Notes: a model not told the origin generated them from the letters alone. A DNA stretch of 64,000 nt from Pseudomonas sp. LS1212 (GCF_024741815.1 NZ_CP102951.1:806001-870000), one strand, 5' to 3'. Shown: positions 8,488 through 15,505, numbered from the stretch's first letter. Program-made: numbers and translations.

Positions 8488-8727
8488 CGGGGAGTTGGTG
8501 TCCGGTTTTTTAGGGGCAAGTCCACCTATACAACGTGCGCCGGTGGACCCCGATGCCGAGCGGCGGGCACTTCGCCCCAGTCGAGGAGCCCGAGTTGCTC
8601 GCCCGCGATATCGCAGCGTTCTTCGCCGGTTTATGAGCCTGCACGCAGGTACCGGTGTAGTCGTTCCTTGAGATGAGGGACACTCCGCGGTCAACATAGC
8701 AGCGCCTGGTGAATACCGATGTCTGGC

Positions 8728-8795
8728 GCCGAACAACGTGTTGCAGCCGACACGCTCCGCTGCGCTTCGCGTGCGGCTGAACACAACCGTTGGGC
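8728..8795 (+). other. integron-type attC (59-base element) recombination site
   Basis: The site ends in a core GTTGGGC (8789-8795, GTTRRRY) and starts with GCCGAAC (8728-8734), one mismatch from its complement. Between them lie imperfectly paired L boxes: CAGCCGACACGC against GCGTGCGGCTG, with an extra G and an extra A on one strand. Such extrahelical bases guide IntI strand choice. The loop is CGCTGCGCTTC-like, as in common attC sites. A gene (8832) begins 37 bp after the core, as in a gene cassette. No integron integrase is in the window. Confidence 0.75.
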
Positions 8796-8831
8796 GGCAG
8801 CCGAAAGCAACCACCAACCGAGGAGCAGGCT

Positions 8832-9272
8832 ATGGCGTTCAAGCAAATGAGCGAGACGGAGGTCGATGATCTATTCAGTATGGAGCGGGTCATGCGCATC
8901 GGTTTCGAGGCAAACGGCGAGCGCTACCTCGTGCCCCTCGGATTCATCTGGCACGGCGGTGCCCTCTACGCCATGACGACTCATGGTCGAAAGACCGGAA
9001 TGGCAGCGGCCAATCCCCAGGTATCCTTTCAGATCGACACTTCGGCCAGAACCAGTATCTTCAGCTGGCATAGCATTTCCGGCGAGGGTACGTTTGAGAT
9101 CGTCACGGATTCCAAGGAACTCGAGGCGATCGCGCCTCTGCTGGTTGCTCGGTTTCCGGATATGCCGGACTGGATGCAGGCTGAGTACGCAGAGAAACAG
9201 GAGCAGGGCCACGTTGTCTTCGTCCGCATTCGTCCGTCGCAGATGACCGGCAGAAAGAGCGAGCCCGCGTAG
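8832..9272 (+). CDS. pyridoxamine 5'-phosphate oxidase-like FMN-binding split-barrel protein
   Basis: A 146-aa protein. Its N-terminal strand pattern (MERVMRIGFEANGERYLVPLGF), followed by GGALYAMTTHGRKTGMAAANPQVSFQID in two blocks, is typical of the small NimA/Pyridox_ox_2 branch of the flavin split-barrel family. These proteins bind FMN or related cofactors and reduce small substrates; the substrate here is unknown. The start ATG 8832 has an AGGAG site nine bases upstream. The gene begins 37 bp after an attC core and has its own promoterless look, so it reads as a captured cassette. No second attC was found behind it. Confidence 0.75.
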   Translation: MAFKQMSETEVDDLFSMERVMRIGFEANGERYLVPLGFIWHGGALYAMTTHGRKTGMAAANPQVSFQIDTSARTSIFSWHSISGEGTFEIVTDSKELEAIAPLLVARFPDMPDWMQAEYAEKQEQGHVVFVRIRPSQMTGRKSEPA

Positions 9273-9324
9273 CCTGGGTATCGAAGAAGCAGCCGCCCGC
9301 CGGTGAAAGGGCTCGATTCGTCCA

Positions 9325-9406
9325 GCGAGGTAGCCTGGATATCCCTCGGTGGGGAAAACCGCTTTGCGGGTTTTCCACCCTGCACGGAGTATCCAGGGCT
9401 GTAGGG
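9325..9406. repeat. REP-like imperfect palindrome
   Basis: The inner stem GGAAAACCGC-TTT-GCGGGTTTTCC (9354-9376) is embedded in a longer imperfect palindrome whose outer arms are CCTGGATA (about 9332) and TATCCAGG (about 9395). It resembles the extragenic palindromes common in Pseudomonas stutzeri/aeruginosa relatives and could also act as a terminator for the split-barrel gene. A second hairpin with 10-bp perfect arms (TAAGGGTCGA/TCGACCCTTA) lies at 9450-9495. Confidence 0.55.
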
Positions 9407-9558
9407 AGGGCAACGCTTTTCTTGTCCACCGGCTTGTGTCAATGGCCGTTAAGGGTCGACTCCGGCCTGTCGTGACCGGCAGCACTCGACCCTTATCGGA
9501 CGTTCGGTGCAACGTCGGATAGATGCGTACGCTAGCTGCTGTTTGGAATTCCGATTCA

Positions 9559-10218
9559 CTAGTCGCCCTGCCTACCAGACTCGGCGACACCATGAGTACC
9601 GCGCGCGCTTCTGTCGACCATTGCGATGATCGTTTCGAAGAGTTCGTCCTGCGCCAGCTCGGGTGTAATTTCTCCGGTCGCGGCGGCATGGGACAGGGCC
9701 TCGGCCGCACCGAGCATCGCCCGAAGACCCGCAGGTGCGATAACACCCTCTCTGGTGAATGGGGAGAGGGCAATCCGACACTTGTTCATGAAGACCGCTT
9801 CGTACTCACGCTTGATCTTTTCAAGCTCCGGTGAACTGGCCAACGCCGCGATCACGCCGGGTATCTCGTTGCCTTGGAGAAGCACGCAGTTGACGTAAGA
9901 CGACGCGATGACCGTAGCAGTGCTCGGCAAGGTGGGTTCGCTTGTCTGAAGCGCGGCGTCCATGAGTGCTGTCTGGCGTGCGTCGAATTCCTGATAGAGC
10001 GCCGCCAGCAGTCCAGGGCGCGTGCTGAAATGGTCATAAACCACGGGCTTTGTAACGCCCGCCTGCTCGGCGAGCCGTCCAAGCGTCAAGGCCTCCGTGC
10101 CTTCCTCCCGGACCAGCCGCCATGCGACGTCCAGCAGCTGACGTTGCCTCTCTTCTCTCGACAGGCGACGACGCGGCTGCACACTGGAAGGCTGTTCTCT
10201 TGTTTCGGTGCTTGACAT
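9559..10218 (-). CDS. TetR-family transcriptional repressor
   Basis: A 219-aa protein with an N-terminal TetR DNA-binding domain: SREERQRQLLDVAWRLVREE, then the HTH TLGRLAEQAGVTKPVVYDHFSTR at about 45-68. A divergent C-terminal ligand domain follows. The basic Pro/Arg-rich N terminus suits DNA contact. It is divergent from a flavodoxin-fold oxidoreductase gene across 92 bp containing a repeated operator-like motif, so it probably represses itself and that gene until an electrophile or quinone-like ligand binds; this is inference from arrangement. The last ten or so codons fall in sequence that may be a junction (GAATTC and ACTAGT sites within 20 bp at the stop codon). Confidence 0.88.
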   Translation of the reverse strand: MSSTETREQPSSVQPRRRLSREERQRQLLDVAWRLVREEGTEALTLGRLAEQAGVTKPVVYDHFSTRPGLLAALYQEFDARQTALMDAALQTSEPTLPSTATVIASSYVNCVLLQGNEIPGVIAALASSPELEKIKREYEAVFMNKCRIALSPFTREGVIAPAGLRAMLGAAEALSHAAATGEITPELAQDELFETIIAMVDRSARGTHGVAESGRQGD

Positions 10219-10222
10219 GGCT

Positions 10223-10269
10223 ATATACCAAAAGTAACTTACCGATCATAACTTACCAAAAGTATATAA
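10223..10269. promoter_or_regulatory. probable TetR operator and divergent promoter region
   Basis: Two copies of ACCAAAAGTA (10227-10236 and 10255-10264) and two of ACTTACC (10237-10243 and 10251-10257) lie in the 92-bp gap between the tetR and oxidoreductase genes. TATATA sits at both edges and could serve as -10 for each direction. AT-rich sequence here contrasts with the GC-rich genes. The assignment as operator is inferred from position and repetition. Confidence 0.6.
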
Positions 10270-10310
10270 GGCTCGCCTTTCGCCCTCAACCTGCAGCAGG
10301 AGTTTTCGAC

Positions 10311-10946
10311 ATGCACGCGCTCATCATTGTCGCTCATCACGATCCCAGGTCGCTCAGCCATAGCCTCGCTGCACATGTCGCTGAAGGCTTATCCCTGGCC
10401 GGTCCCGGCAACTCCTTCGAAATTGCGGACCTCTCGGCGCAAGCGTTCGACCCGCGGTTCACCGCGGCTGATCTCGCCGTCCATCACAGGGAGGCGCCGC
10501 CCCCCGCTGACGTTGCCGCCGAGCAGGCTAGGATTGATCGCGCCGATGCCCTTGTGCTGGTCTATCCCGTCTACTGGTGGTCGATGCCGGCGCTTCTCAA
10601 GGGATGGATCGATCGCGTGTTCGCCAATGGCTGGGCGTTCGACTTCAGTTCGGATGCCAAGCTGGTGAAGAAGCTTCGCCACCTAAGGGTTCATCTTGTC
10701 GGTGTCGGCGGCGCCGACGGGGGAACCTATGAGCGGCACGGCTATGCCGACGCCATGAAGACGCAGATCGACCATGGGATCTTTGATTACTGCGGCGCAT
10801 GCGTCGTGACGTCCGAACTCCTGCTCGAATCGGAAACGCAGGATCCGACTGCTCATTTGGACACCGCGCGAGCTCTCGGTCGTAATCTCTTCACTGCATC
10901 CCAGCGATGCAGCAGTAAGGGTGCAGATCTATTTTCCATGGCCTGA
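10311..10946 (+). CDS. NAD(P)H-dependent flavodoxin-fold oxidoreductase (quinone reductase family)
   Basis: A 211-aa protein of the Flavodoxin_2 (NQO1/MdaB/KefF-like) family. It opens with HALIIVAHHDPRSLSHSLA (FMN/FAD phosphate loop) and has the mid-domain block DALVLVYPVYWWSMPALLKGWIDRVF at about 80-105. The VGVGGADGGTYERHGY loop follows. Such enzymes reduce quinones or azo/nitro compounds by two electrons. The start ATG 10311 has AGGAG ten bases upstream; the frame is open further back into the tetR gene but without a site. It is controlled, by inference, by the divergent TetR protein. The C-terminal tail (SSKGADLFSMA) is short and variable. Confidence 0.85.
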   Translation: MHALIIVAHHDPRSLSHSLAAHVAEGLSLAGPGNSFEIADLSAQAFDPRFTAADLAVHHREAPPPADVAAEQARIDRADALVLVYPVYWWSMPALLKGWIDRVFANGWAFDFSSDAKLVKKLRHLRVHLVGVGGADGGTYERHGYADAMKTQIDHGIFDYCGACVVTSELLLESETQDPTAHLDTARALGRNLFTASQRCSSKGADLFSMA

Positions 10947-10981
10947 ATGTCCGCTCCTGGCCGATTTCTGCCCGTCGCCAA

Positions 10982-11003
10982 GGGCAGCAATCGATTGCTG
11001 CCC
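10982..11003. repeat. 22-bp perfect palindrome
   Basis: GGGCAGCAAT-CG-ATTGCTGCCC is exactly self-complementary. It sits between the convergent oxidoreductase gene and the membrane-protein ORF at 11038. No T-run follows, so a terminator role is doubtful; it may be a protein-binding site or part of a mobile-element boundary. The rest of 10947-11037 shows nothing recognisable. Confidence 0.6.
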
Positions 11004-11037
11004 GAATGCAATTTCGCACATGTTGAACGATGCCCGA

Positions 11038-11451
11038 TCAGCACCTGGGCCCGATACGTTCAAGTGATCTCGATAGCAGGCTCATGCCAATTACGGTCAT
11101 AACCACGCATATGATTGGGCCTACGCTCATCAGCGGACGCCAGTACGACAGAAGCAATGGATAGCGGGAGAATTCTTGTTGAGCGTCAACCTCACTCATG
11201 ATCGCCAGTTGACCGAGTGTCGTCGCTATCCCACCTGACAGAAGTACCAGCGTAGCACTGCCTACAAGGCCCCATGCCCACTCTGTGTGCCTAGATTCTT
11301 CTTGTAGAACGCCAACCTGTTTGTCTAACGGGAGCTGCACTTGAATTGCCGGTCGACTACGTCCAATTCGTGCCGACAGGCTCATGCCCAGCCGGCACAA
11401 TCCCATAATCACAACAAAGAAAAAAACTACGCCATAGCCCAACGGTCCCAT
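11038..11451 (-). CDS. small membrane protein, function unknown
   Basis: A 137-aa ORF with three hydrophobic segments: about 4-20 (YGVVFFFVVIMGLCRLGM), 62-82 (LVGSATLVLLSGGIATTL) and 108-128 (VGPIICVVMTVIGMSLL). A charged loop lies between the first two. The start overlaps the truncated 3' end of the DUF3987 gene by 25 bases, so it may be a native neighbour in the mobile unit or an artefact of the deletion that shortened that gene. No family is recognised. Confidence 0.45.
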   Translation of the reverse strand: MGPLGYGVVFFFVVIMGLCRLGMSLSARIGRSRPAIQVQLPLDKQVGVLQEESRHTEWAWGLVGSATLVLLSGGIATTLGQLAIMSEVDAQQEFSRYPLLLSYWRPLMSVGPIICVVMTVIGMSLLSRSLERIGPRC

Positions 11452-11778
11452 AGCTGCTCTCCCCGAGCAGCGTTCTTGTCACCACTGGCGAGAAGTTTTG
11501 TGGCTTTGCTCCTGGCGGCTTTGCGTTCTATATCGAGCAGTTCACAGGAGGCTTTGTGCTCGGATTCAGCCAGGCTGTACTGGTCTCGTCCTCTTGACTC
11601 TAAGGCGTCTAGGGGGCGCAGCGGCTGCTTGAGAGCTGGTGATTTCATCGTGGATGGTCGTCCAATGAGGACGCCCCATTGATTGGGGATGACCATCCAG
11701 TCGTCGTACTGTTTCGGGTGGATAGCAAATTTGCGGCCCACGACGGCACTGATAGCAACCACGAGCGCTACCCCTGCG

Positions 11779-11893
11779 GATTCCACGCGCACTTGGACAC
11801 CCATTCCACGAACACTTGGACAGCGATTCCACGCTGACTTGGACACTCATTCCACGGCCACTTGGACACTGATTCCACGAGCATTTGGACACT
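11779..11893 (+). repeat. five tandem 23-bp transposase-binding repeats, left end of IS21 element
   Basis: Five copies of the pattern ATTCCACG-N3-ACTTGGACA-N3 with a period of 23 bp; the fifth has ATTTGGACA. Terminal multi-copy repeats of this kind are the IstA binding sites of IS21 elements. Variation is confined to the N3 positions. Confidence 0.85.
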
Positions 11894-11985
11894 GATTTCT
11901 CACTGATCCGCCCCATGCTCCAGCAGGCAGCGACGCAGGATTTTTCACTACCATCGACCTCTTTTATCGAAGCGAAGAGGTCGTC

Positions 11986-13516
11986 TTGGAGCGTTTATCC
12001 ATGCGTAAAATCCGAGAGGTACTACGCCTAAAGTTCGACGCCGGCCTGTCCGTGCGCAAGATTGCCACCAGCCTTCGCATCAGCAGCGGCAGTGCCGGCA
12101 ATTACCTGCATCGGTTTAACGCCTGCGGGCTGACCTGGCCGACGGCATTGTCGGATGCTGAACTGGAACGATGTCTGTTCCCGCCGGCGCCGACGGTTCC
12201 CAGCGATCAACGCCCGATGCCCGACTGGGCATGGGCTCATGCGGAGCTGCGCCGCCCCGGCGTCACTTTGGCCCTGCTCTGGCAAGAGTACCGACTCAGC
12301 CACCCGCAAGGCTTCCAGTACAGCTGGTACTGCGAGCACTACCGCCTCTGGGCCGCCAAGGTCGACGTGGTCATGCGCCAGGAACATCGTGCGGGCGAAA
12401 AACTGTTCGTCGATTATGCCGGCCAAACCGTTCCGGTCATCGACCGGCAGACCGGTGAAATCCGCCAGACCCAGATATTCGTCGCCGTCCTGGGCGCTTC
12501 CAGCTATACCTTCGCCGAAGCCACCTGGTCGCAGAAACTGCCCGACTGGCTGGGCTCGCACGCCCGCTGCTTCGCTTTTTTCGGCGGCACATCGCAGATC
12601 CTGGTACCTGACAATCTGCGCAGCGGCGTCACCAAGGCGCATCGCTACGAGCCGGACATCAACCCCAGCTACCGCGATCTGGCTGAGCATTACGGAGTCG
12701 CCGTGCTGCCCGCTCGCTCGCGTAAACCCAGAGATAAAGCCAAGGTTGAAGTCGGCGTACAGGTGGTCGAGCGCTGGATCCTGGCGGTCTTGCGTAACCG
12801 TCAGTTTTTCTCGCTGGGCGAACTCAACACGGCGATCGGCGTGCTGCTCGAACGCCTCAATCAAAAGCCCTTCAAGAAGCTGCCCGGCTCACGCCGCTCG
12901 GCCTTCGAGACCATCGACCAGCCTGCGCTACAACCGCTGCCGGAACACCCGTACGTCTACGCCGAATGGAAAAAGGTACGGGCGCACATCGACTACCACG
13001 TCGAGGTCGACGGCCATTACTACTCGGTGCCGTACCAGTTGGTAAAGCACCAGCCTCGAAGTACGCCTGACCGCGCAGACGGTGGAGTGCTTCCACGCCA
13101 ACCAGCGCGTGGCCAGCCATCTGCGCTCGCTACATAAAGGCCGCCACACCACCCAGACCGAGCACATGCCCAAGAGCCACCGCGAACATGCGGAGTGGAC
13201 GCCGCAACGGCTGATCCGCTGGGCAGAGCAGACCGGGCCGAACACTGCCGGCGTCATCGCCCACATCCTCGAACGCCGAATCCATCCTCAGCACGGCTTC
13301 CGTGCCTGCCTGGGCATCCTGCGCCTGAGCAAACAGCACGGCGAAGAGCGGCTGGAAGCCGCTTGCCAGCGTGCGCTGGCACTGGGCGCGTGCAGTTACA
13401 AAAGCCTCGAATCGATCCTGCGCCAAGGCTTGGAGCGATTACCGCTGGCTCAGCAGAACCTGCCGCTACTGCCCGACGAACACATCAATCTGCGGGGCCC
13501 CGGCTACTACCACTGA
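11986..13516 (+). pseudogene. istA: IS21-family transposase IstA, frameshifted
   Basis: The frame from 11986 encodes a helix-turn-helix region (LSVRKIATSLRISSGSAGNYL) and the integrase core, with Asp in EKLFVDYAGQ, Asp in ILVPDNLRSGV and a downstream Glu near AKVEVGVQVVERW. After VPYQLVKHQ the frame is lost. Around 13054 the sequence reads CAGCCTCGAA where CAGCTCGAA would keep the expected reading, that is one extra C. The remaining third continues in another frame to 13516 (VECFHANQRVASHLRSLHKG to GPGYYH). The result is a pseudogene, unless the extra base is a sequencing error. Confidence 0.85.
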
Positions 13517-13530
13517 CCTGAAAAAGGAGC

Positions 13531-14292
13531 ATGAAAATGCTACCCAACCCGACTCTGGACAAGCTACAAACCCTGCGGCTGCACGGCATGATCAAGGCGC
13601 TTGGCGAGCAGCACGCGACGCCTGACATCAACGACCTCAGCTTCGATGAACGCTTGGGTCTGATGGTCGACCGCGAGCTGACCGAACGTGAAGATGCCCG
13701 CCTGACCACTCGCCTGAAAGCAGCCCGACTGCGCCACAACGCTTGCCTGGAAGACATCGACTACCGCAGCCCGCGTGGCCTGGACAAGTCCCTGATCCTG
13801 CAACTGGGCAGCGGCCAATGGCTGCGCGATGGCCTCAATCTGATCATCGGCGGCCCAACCGGCGTGGGCAAAACCTGGCTCGCTTGCGCGCTGGCCCACA
13901 AGGCCTGCCGGGACGGCTACAGCGTGCGCTACTTGCGCCTGCCACGTCTGATGGAGGAACTGGGCCTGGCCCACGGCGATGGCCGCTTCGCCAAACTGAT
14001 GGCCAGCTACGCCAAGACTGACTTGCTGATCCTGGACGACTGGGGCTTGGCGCCATTTACCGCTCAACAACGGCGCGACATGCTGGAGCTGCTGGACGAC
14101 CGCTACGGGCACCGCTCGACACTGGTAACCAGTCAGATGCCGGTGGACAAATGGCATGCGCTGATCGGCGATCCGACCTTGGGTGATGCGATCCTCGACC
14201 GGTTGGTGCACAACGCTTACCGCATCGAACTCAAAGGTGAATCGATGCGCAGACGCGCTACGAAATTGACTGTAACAGATACTTCAGACTAA
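13531..14292 (+). CDS. istB: IS21-family helper ATPase IstB
   Basis: A 253-aa AAA+ protein with a DnaC-like fold. Walker A is GGPTGVGKT at about 107-115 and Walker B is LLILDDWG at about 167-174; a sensor region follows (RSTLVTSQMPVDKWH). It regulates IstA-mediated transposition. The start ATG 13531 follows istA by 14 bp with a GGAG site; an in-frame ATG two codons later is an alternative. The frame is intact although its partner is broken. Confidence 0.92.
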   Translation: MKMLPNPTLDKLQTLRLHGMIKALGEQHATPDINDLSFDERLGLMVDRELTEREDARLTTRLKAARLRHNACLEDIDYRSPRGLDKSLILQLGSGQWLRDGLNLIIGGPTGVGKTWLACALAHKACRDGYSVRYLRLPRLMEELGLAHGDGRFAKLMASYAKTDLLILDDWGLAPFTAQQRRDMLELLDDRYGHRSTLVTSQMPVDKWHALIGDPTLGDAILDRLVHNAYRIELKGESMRRRATKLTVTDTSD

Positions 14293-14324
14293 CAATGCAA
14301 ACCTGCGTCGCTGCGCTCCGACTG

Positions 14325-14419
14325 CCTGTCCAAGTGGACGTGGACTAGGTGTCCAAGTGAGCGTGGAATGAGTGTCCAAATGCTCGTAGGCTGAGTGTCC
14401 AAGTGTCGTGGAATCCGCA
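14325..14419 (-). repeat. four transposase-binding repeats, right end of IS21 element
   Basis: Read inward from the right end, four copies of the ATTCCACG-N(2-3)-ACTTGGACA unit occur. Two are degenerate (AGCCTACG and AGTCCACG). They mirror the left-end array, as IS21 elements require. Confidence 0.8.
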
Positions 14420-14629
14420 CTACCCCAACAAAATCTGGCGGGCACTGGGTGCGCTCAGCGACATCGCGGACATATTCCTGAAGGTCGGTTGGCAGTAGCG
14501 TGTCACGCCAGGCCATGACGCTCGGCAGGCCGCTTGGGAGGGTGGTGGGCGTAATGTCCGGACTCAGATATGAGGCAAGAGCCGGTTCGGGCATCTCTAC
14601 CAAGAATGGTGGGAGTTGCTCGTGTGTGG

Positions 14630-14878
14630 TCATTGGTTATCTCGCTCTGCAAGATCCAGAGCGGCTTCGTCTCGCTCCCGAATTTTGCTCTCCAGCCAGG
14701 TCTCTACCTCCGCGACAACGAAATAGATGGCCACCTGTTTGCTCTGCCCGAATTTGATGGGGCGAGGAAAGCTGGGTTCGGTTTCGCGCAGCTTTTCCAG
14801 ACCGGAGCGACTTTTGTCAAAACAGCGCTGCAGGGAGTTGTGACTGATCAGATATTTTTTGTGTGTATGTGTCGGCAT
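14630..14878 (-). CDS. AlpA-like phage/satellite regulator (excisionase-type)
   Basis: An 82-aa protein. Its C-terminal half (FPRPIKFGQSKQVAIYF, then VAEVETWLESKIRERD) is the AlpA winged-HTH signature: FPxPIK, then a residue pattern leading to EVxxWL. AlpA proteins activate or direct excision of integrative elements and satellites. The N terminus (ISHNSLQRCFDKSRSGLEKL) is divergent. The stop codon overlaps the start of the DUF3987 gene by ATGA, so they form an operon. The gene lies 236 bp from the tmRNA 3' end, the expected place for the control genes of a tmRNA-integrated element, but no integrase is present. Confidence 0.7.
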   Translation of the reverse strand: MPTHTHKKYLISHNSLQRCFDKSRSGLEKLRETEPSFPRPIKFGQSKQVAIYFVVAEVETWLESKIRERDEAALDLAERDNQ

Positions 14879-15070
14879 GTGTGGGTCTCTGTGTGCAAAG
14901 AGACACCTATTCCATACCTTTTTTCCTACCTAGGCCGTCATTTCACGCAACAAAAGCGTCTGAAAAACGTTTGTTGGTGGGGGAGGCGGTGCGCGACTGA
15001 GCTAGTCGAGGTGAAGGCTGTCATTAAGCTGGCACAACCGAGCCAAAACAGCCCTATCAGGCACAAAAAA

Positions 15071-15096
15071 GGCACTTGCGATAAACGCTAAGTGCC
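15071..15096 (-). terminator. intrinsic terminator behind tmRNA
   Basis: On the minus strand, GGCACTT-AGCG-TTTAT-CGC-AAGTGCC is followed by six T. It lies 19 bases past the encoded CCA of tmRNA. The remaining space to the AlpA-like gene (14879-15070) holds nothing recognisable. Confidence 0.85.
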
Positions 15097-15114
15097 TGAT
15101 TTGTAACGCTTATT

Positions 15115-15505
15115 TGGTGGAGCCGGGGGGATTTGAACCCCCGTCCGCCAGTACTCCGCTGTCGGTACTACATGCTTAGCCGTGTCAACTGAGTTAACCC
15201 GCGGCCGCCCGACGGGCAGGGTGCTTTGGGCGAGTTGTGTAAGTTTTAGCCACTTCGTCCACAACGTACTACGCGGCGATCCTGTTCTATATGACAATCA
15301 TTTTGGGTTTACAGGCATCCCCTGATGATTGCTGGAGCCGAAGCTACCAGAAGGGAGGGCTAGGCTGCTTACGCAGCGATAGCGTAGTCCCCGTAGGTTT
15401 CGTCATTGGCAACTATAAAAGTTGCAACAGTGGATTTACGAGTTCTGTTACCAACTCGGCATGCACCTAGAGTTTCGCTACCGGCGTCGAATCCTAATCG
15501 GCCCC
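15115..15505 (-). ncRNA. ssrA: transfer-messenger RNA (tmRNA)
   Basis: The minus strand begins GGGGCCGATTAGGATTCGAC and ends with a tRNA-like T arm (GGGTTCAAATCCCCCCGG) and CTCCACCA, so CCA is encoded. Length is about 391 nt. The tag reading frame (15369-15410 on the minus strand) encodes ANDETYGDYAIAA followed by TAA. tmRNA rescues stalled ribosomes with SmpB, encoded at 24658. The tag ends IAA where tags usually end LAA. The 3' end is a common integration site, and the island to its left is consistent with that. Confidence 0.96.

Larger units (their letters stand above)
7198..8524 (+). mobile_element. complete IS3-family, IS2-group insertion sequence (1,327 bp)
   Basis: The ends are imperfect inverted repeats of about 37 bp: the left begins TGAACGAGCCCC, and the right end, read inward, begins TGGACTTGCCCC. 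The element is flanked by the 5-bp direct repeat CCTAT (7193-7197 and 8525-8529). The length and 5-bp duplication match IS2. It carries orfA and orfB in overlapping frames and interrupts the epoxide hydrolase gene. The clean duplication and intact frames indicate a recent insertion. Confidence 0.95.
6254..8636 (+). pseudogene. epoxide hydrolase (microsomal/EHN type), N-terminally truncated and split by an IS2-group element
   Basis: Coding sequence runs 6255-7197 and resumes at 8530-8636. Removing the IS and one copy of the CCTAT duplication rejoins the frame exactly (EWAERL then YNVRRWTPMPSGGHF). The protein shows the EHN N-terminal domain (YLKQLLAYWADDFDW), the oxyanion-hole motif HGWPST, the nucleophile Asp in GAQGGDFGAG and the catalytic His in GGHFAPVEEPE. 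About 30-40 N-terminal residues are missing, replaced by the orphan IS end at 6253. Such enzymes hydrate epoxides to diols. It is non-functional as read. It lies just upstream of an attC site, as a cassette gene would. Confidence 0.9.
11775..14419 (+). mobile_element. IS21-family insertion sequence (2,645 bp)
   Basis: Both ends carry the inverted repeat TGCGGATTCCACG and are flanked by the 7-bp direct repeat CTACCCC (11768-11774 and 14420-14426), within the 4-8 bp range of IS21 elements. It encodes istA (frameshifted) and istB. Multiple transposase-binding repeats occupy both ends. It interrupts the DUF3987 gene. Confidence 0.93.
11427..14633 (-). pseudogene. DUF3987 (YfjI-like) replication protein, split by IS21-family element and 3'-truncated
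   Basis: The N-terminal part is 14420-14633 (MTTHEQLPPFLVEMPEPALA onward, ending CPPDFVGV), and the gene continues at 11427-11774 (ALVVAISAVVGRKFAIHPK onward). Removing the IS and one 7-bp duplication gives CPPDFVGVALVVAISAVVG in frame. The WGVLIGRPSTMKSPAL block is the Walker-like motif of DUF3987 proteins found in satellite and integrative elements. After GDKNAARGE the frame ends early, whereas family members are several hundred residues longer, so the 3' end is also lost. Its start overlaps the AlpA-like gene (ATGA). Confidence 0.8.

Noticed and set aside
9440..9505. Second attC candidate behind the split-barrel gene
   Set aside because: The hairpin arms are perfect and uninterrupted, and no GTTRRRY core with a matching complement is present (GTTAAGG and GTTCGGT fail).
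11779..11893. Five evenly spaced 23-bp repeats that look like a small CRISPR array
   Set aside because: The variable part is only three bases, the array abuts an IS21 terminal repeat, and the other end carries the same units inverted; these are transposase sites.
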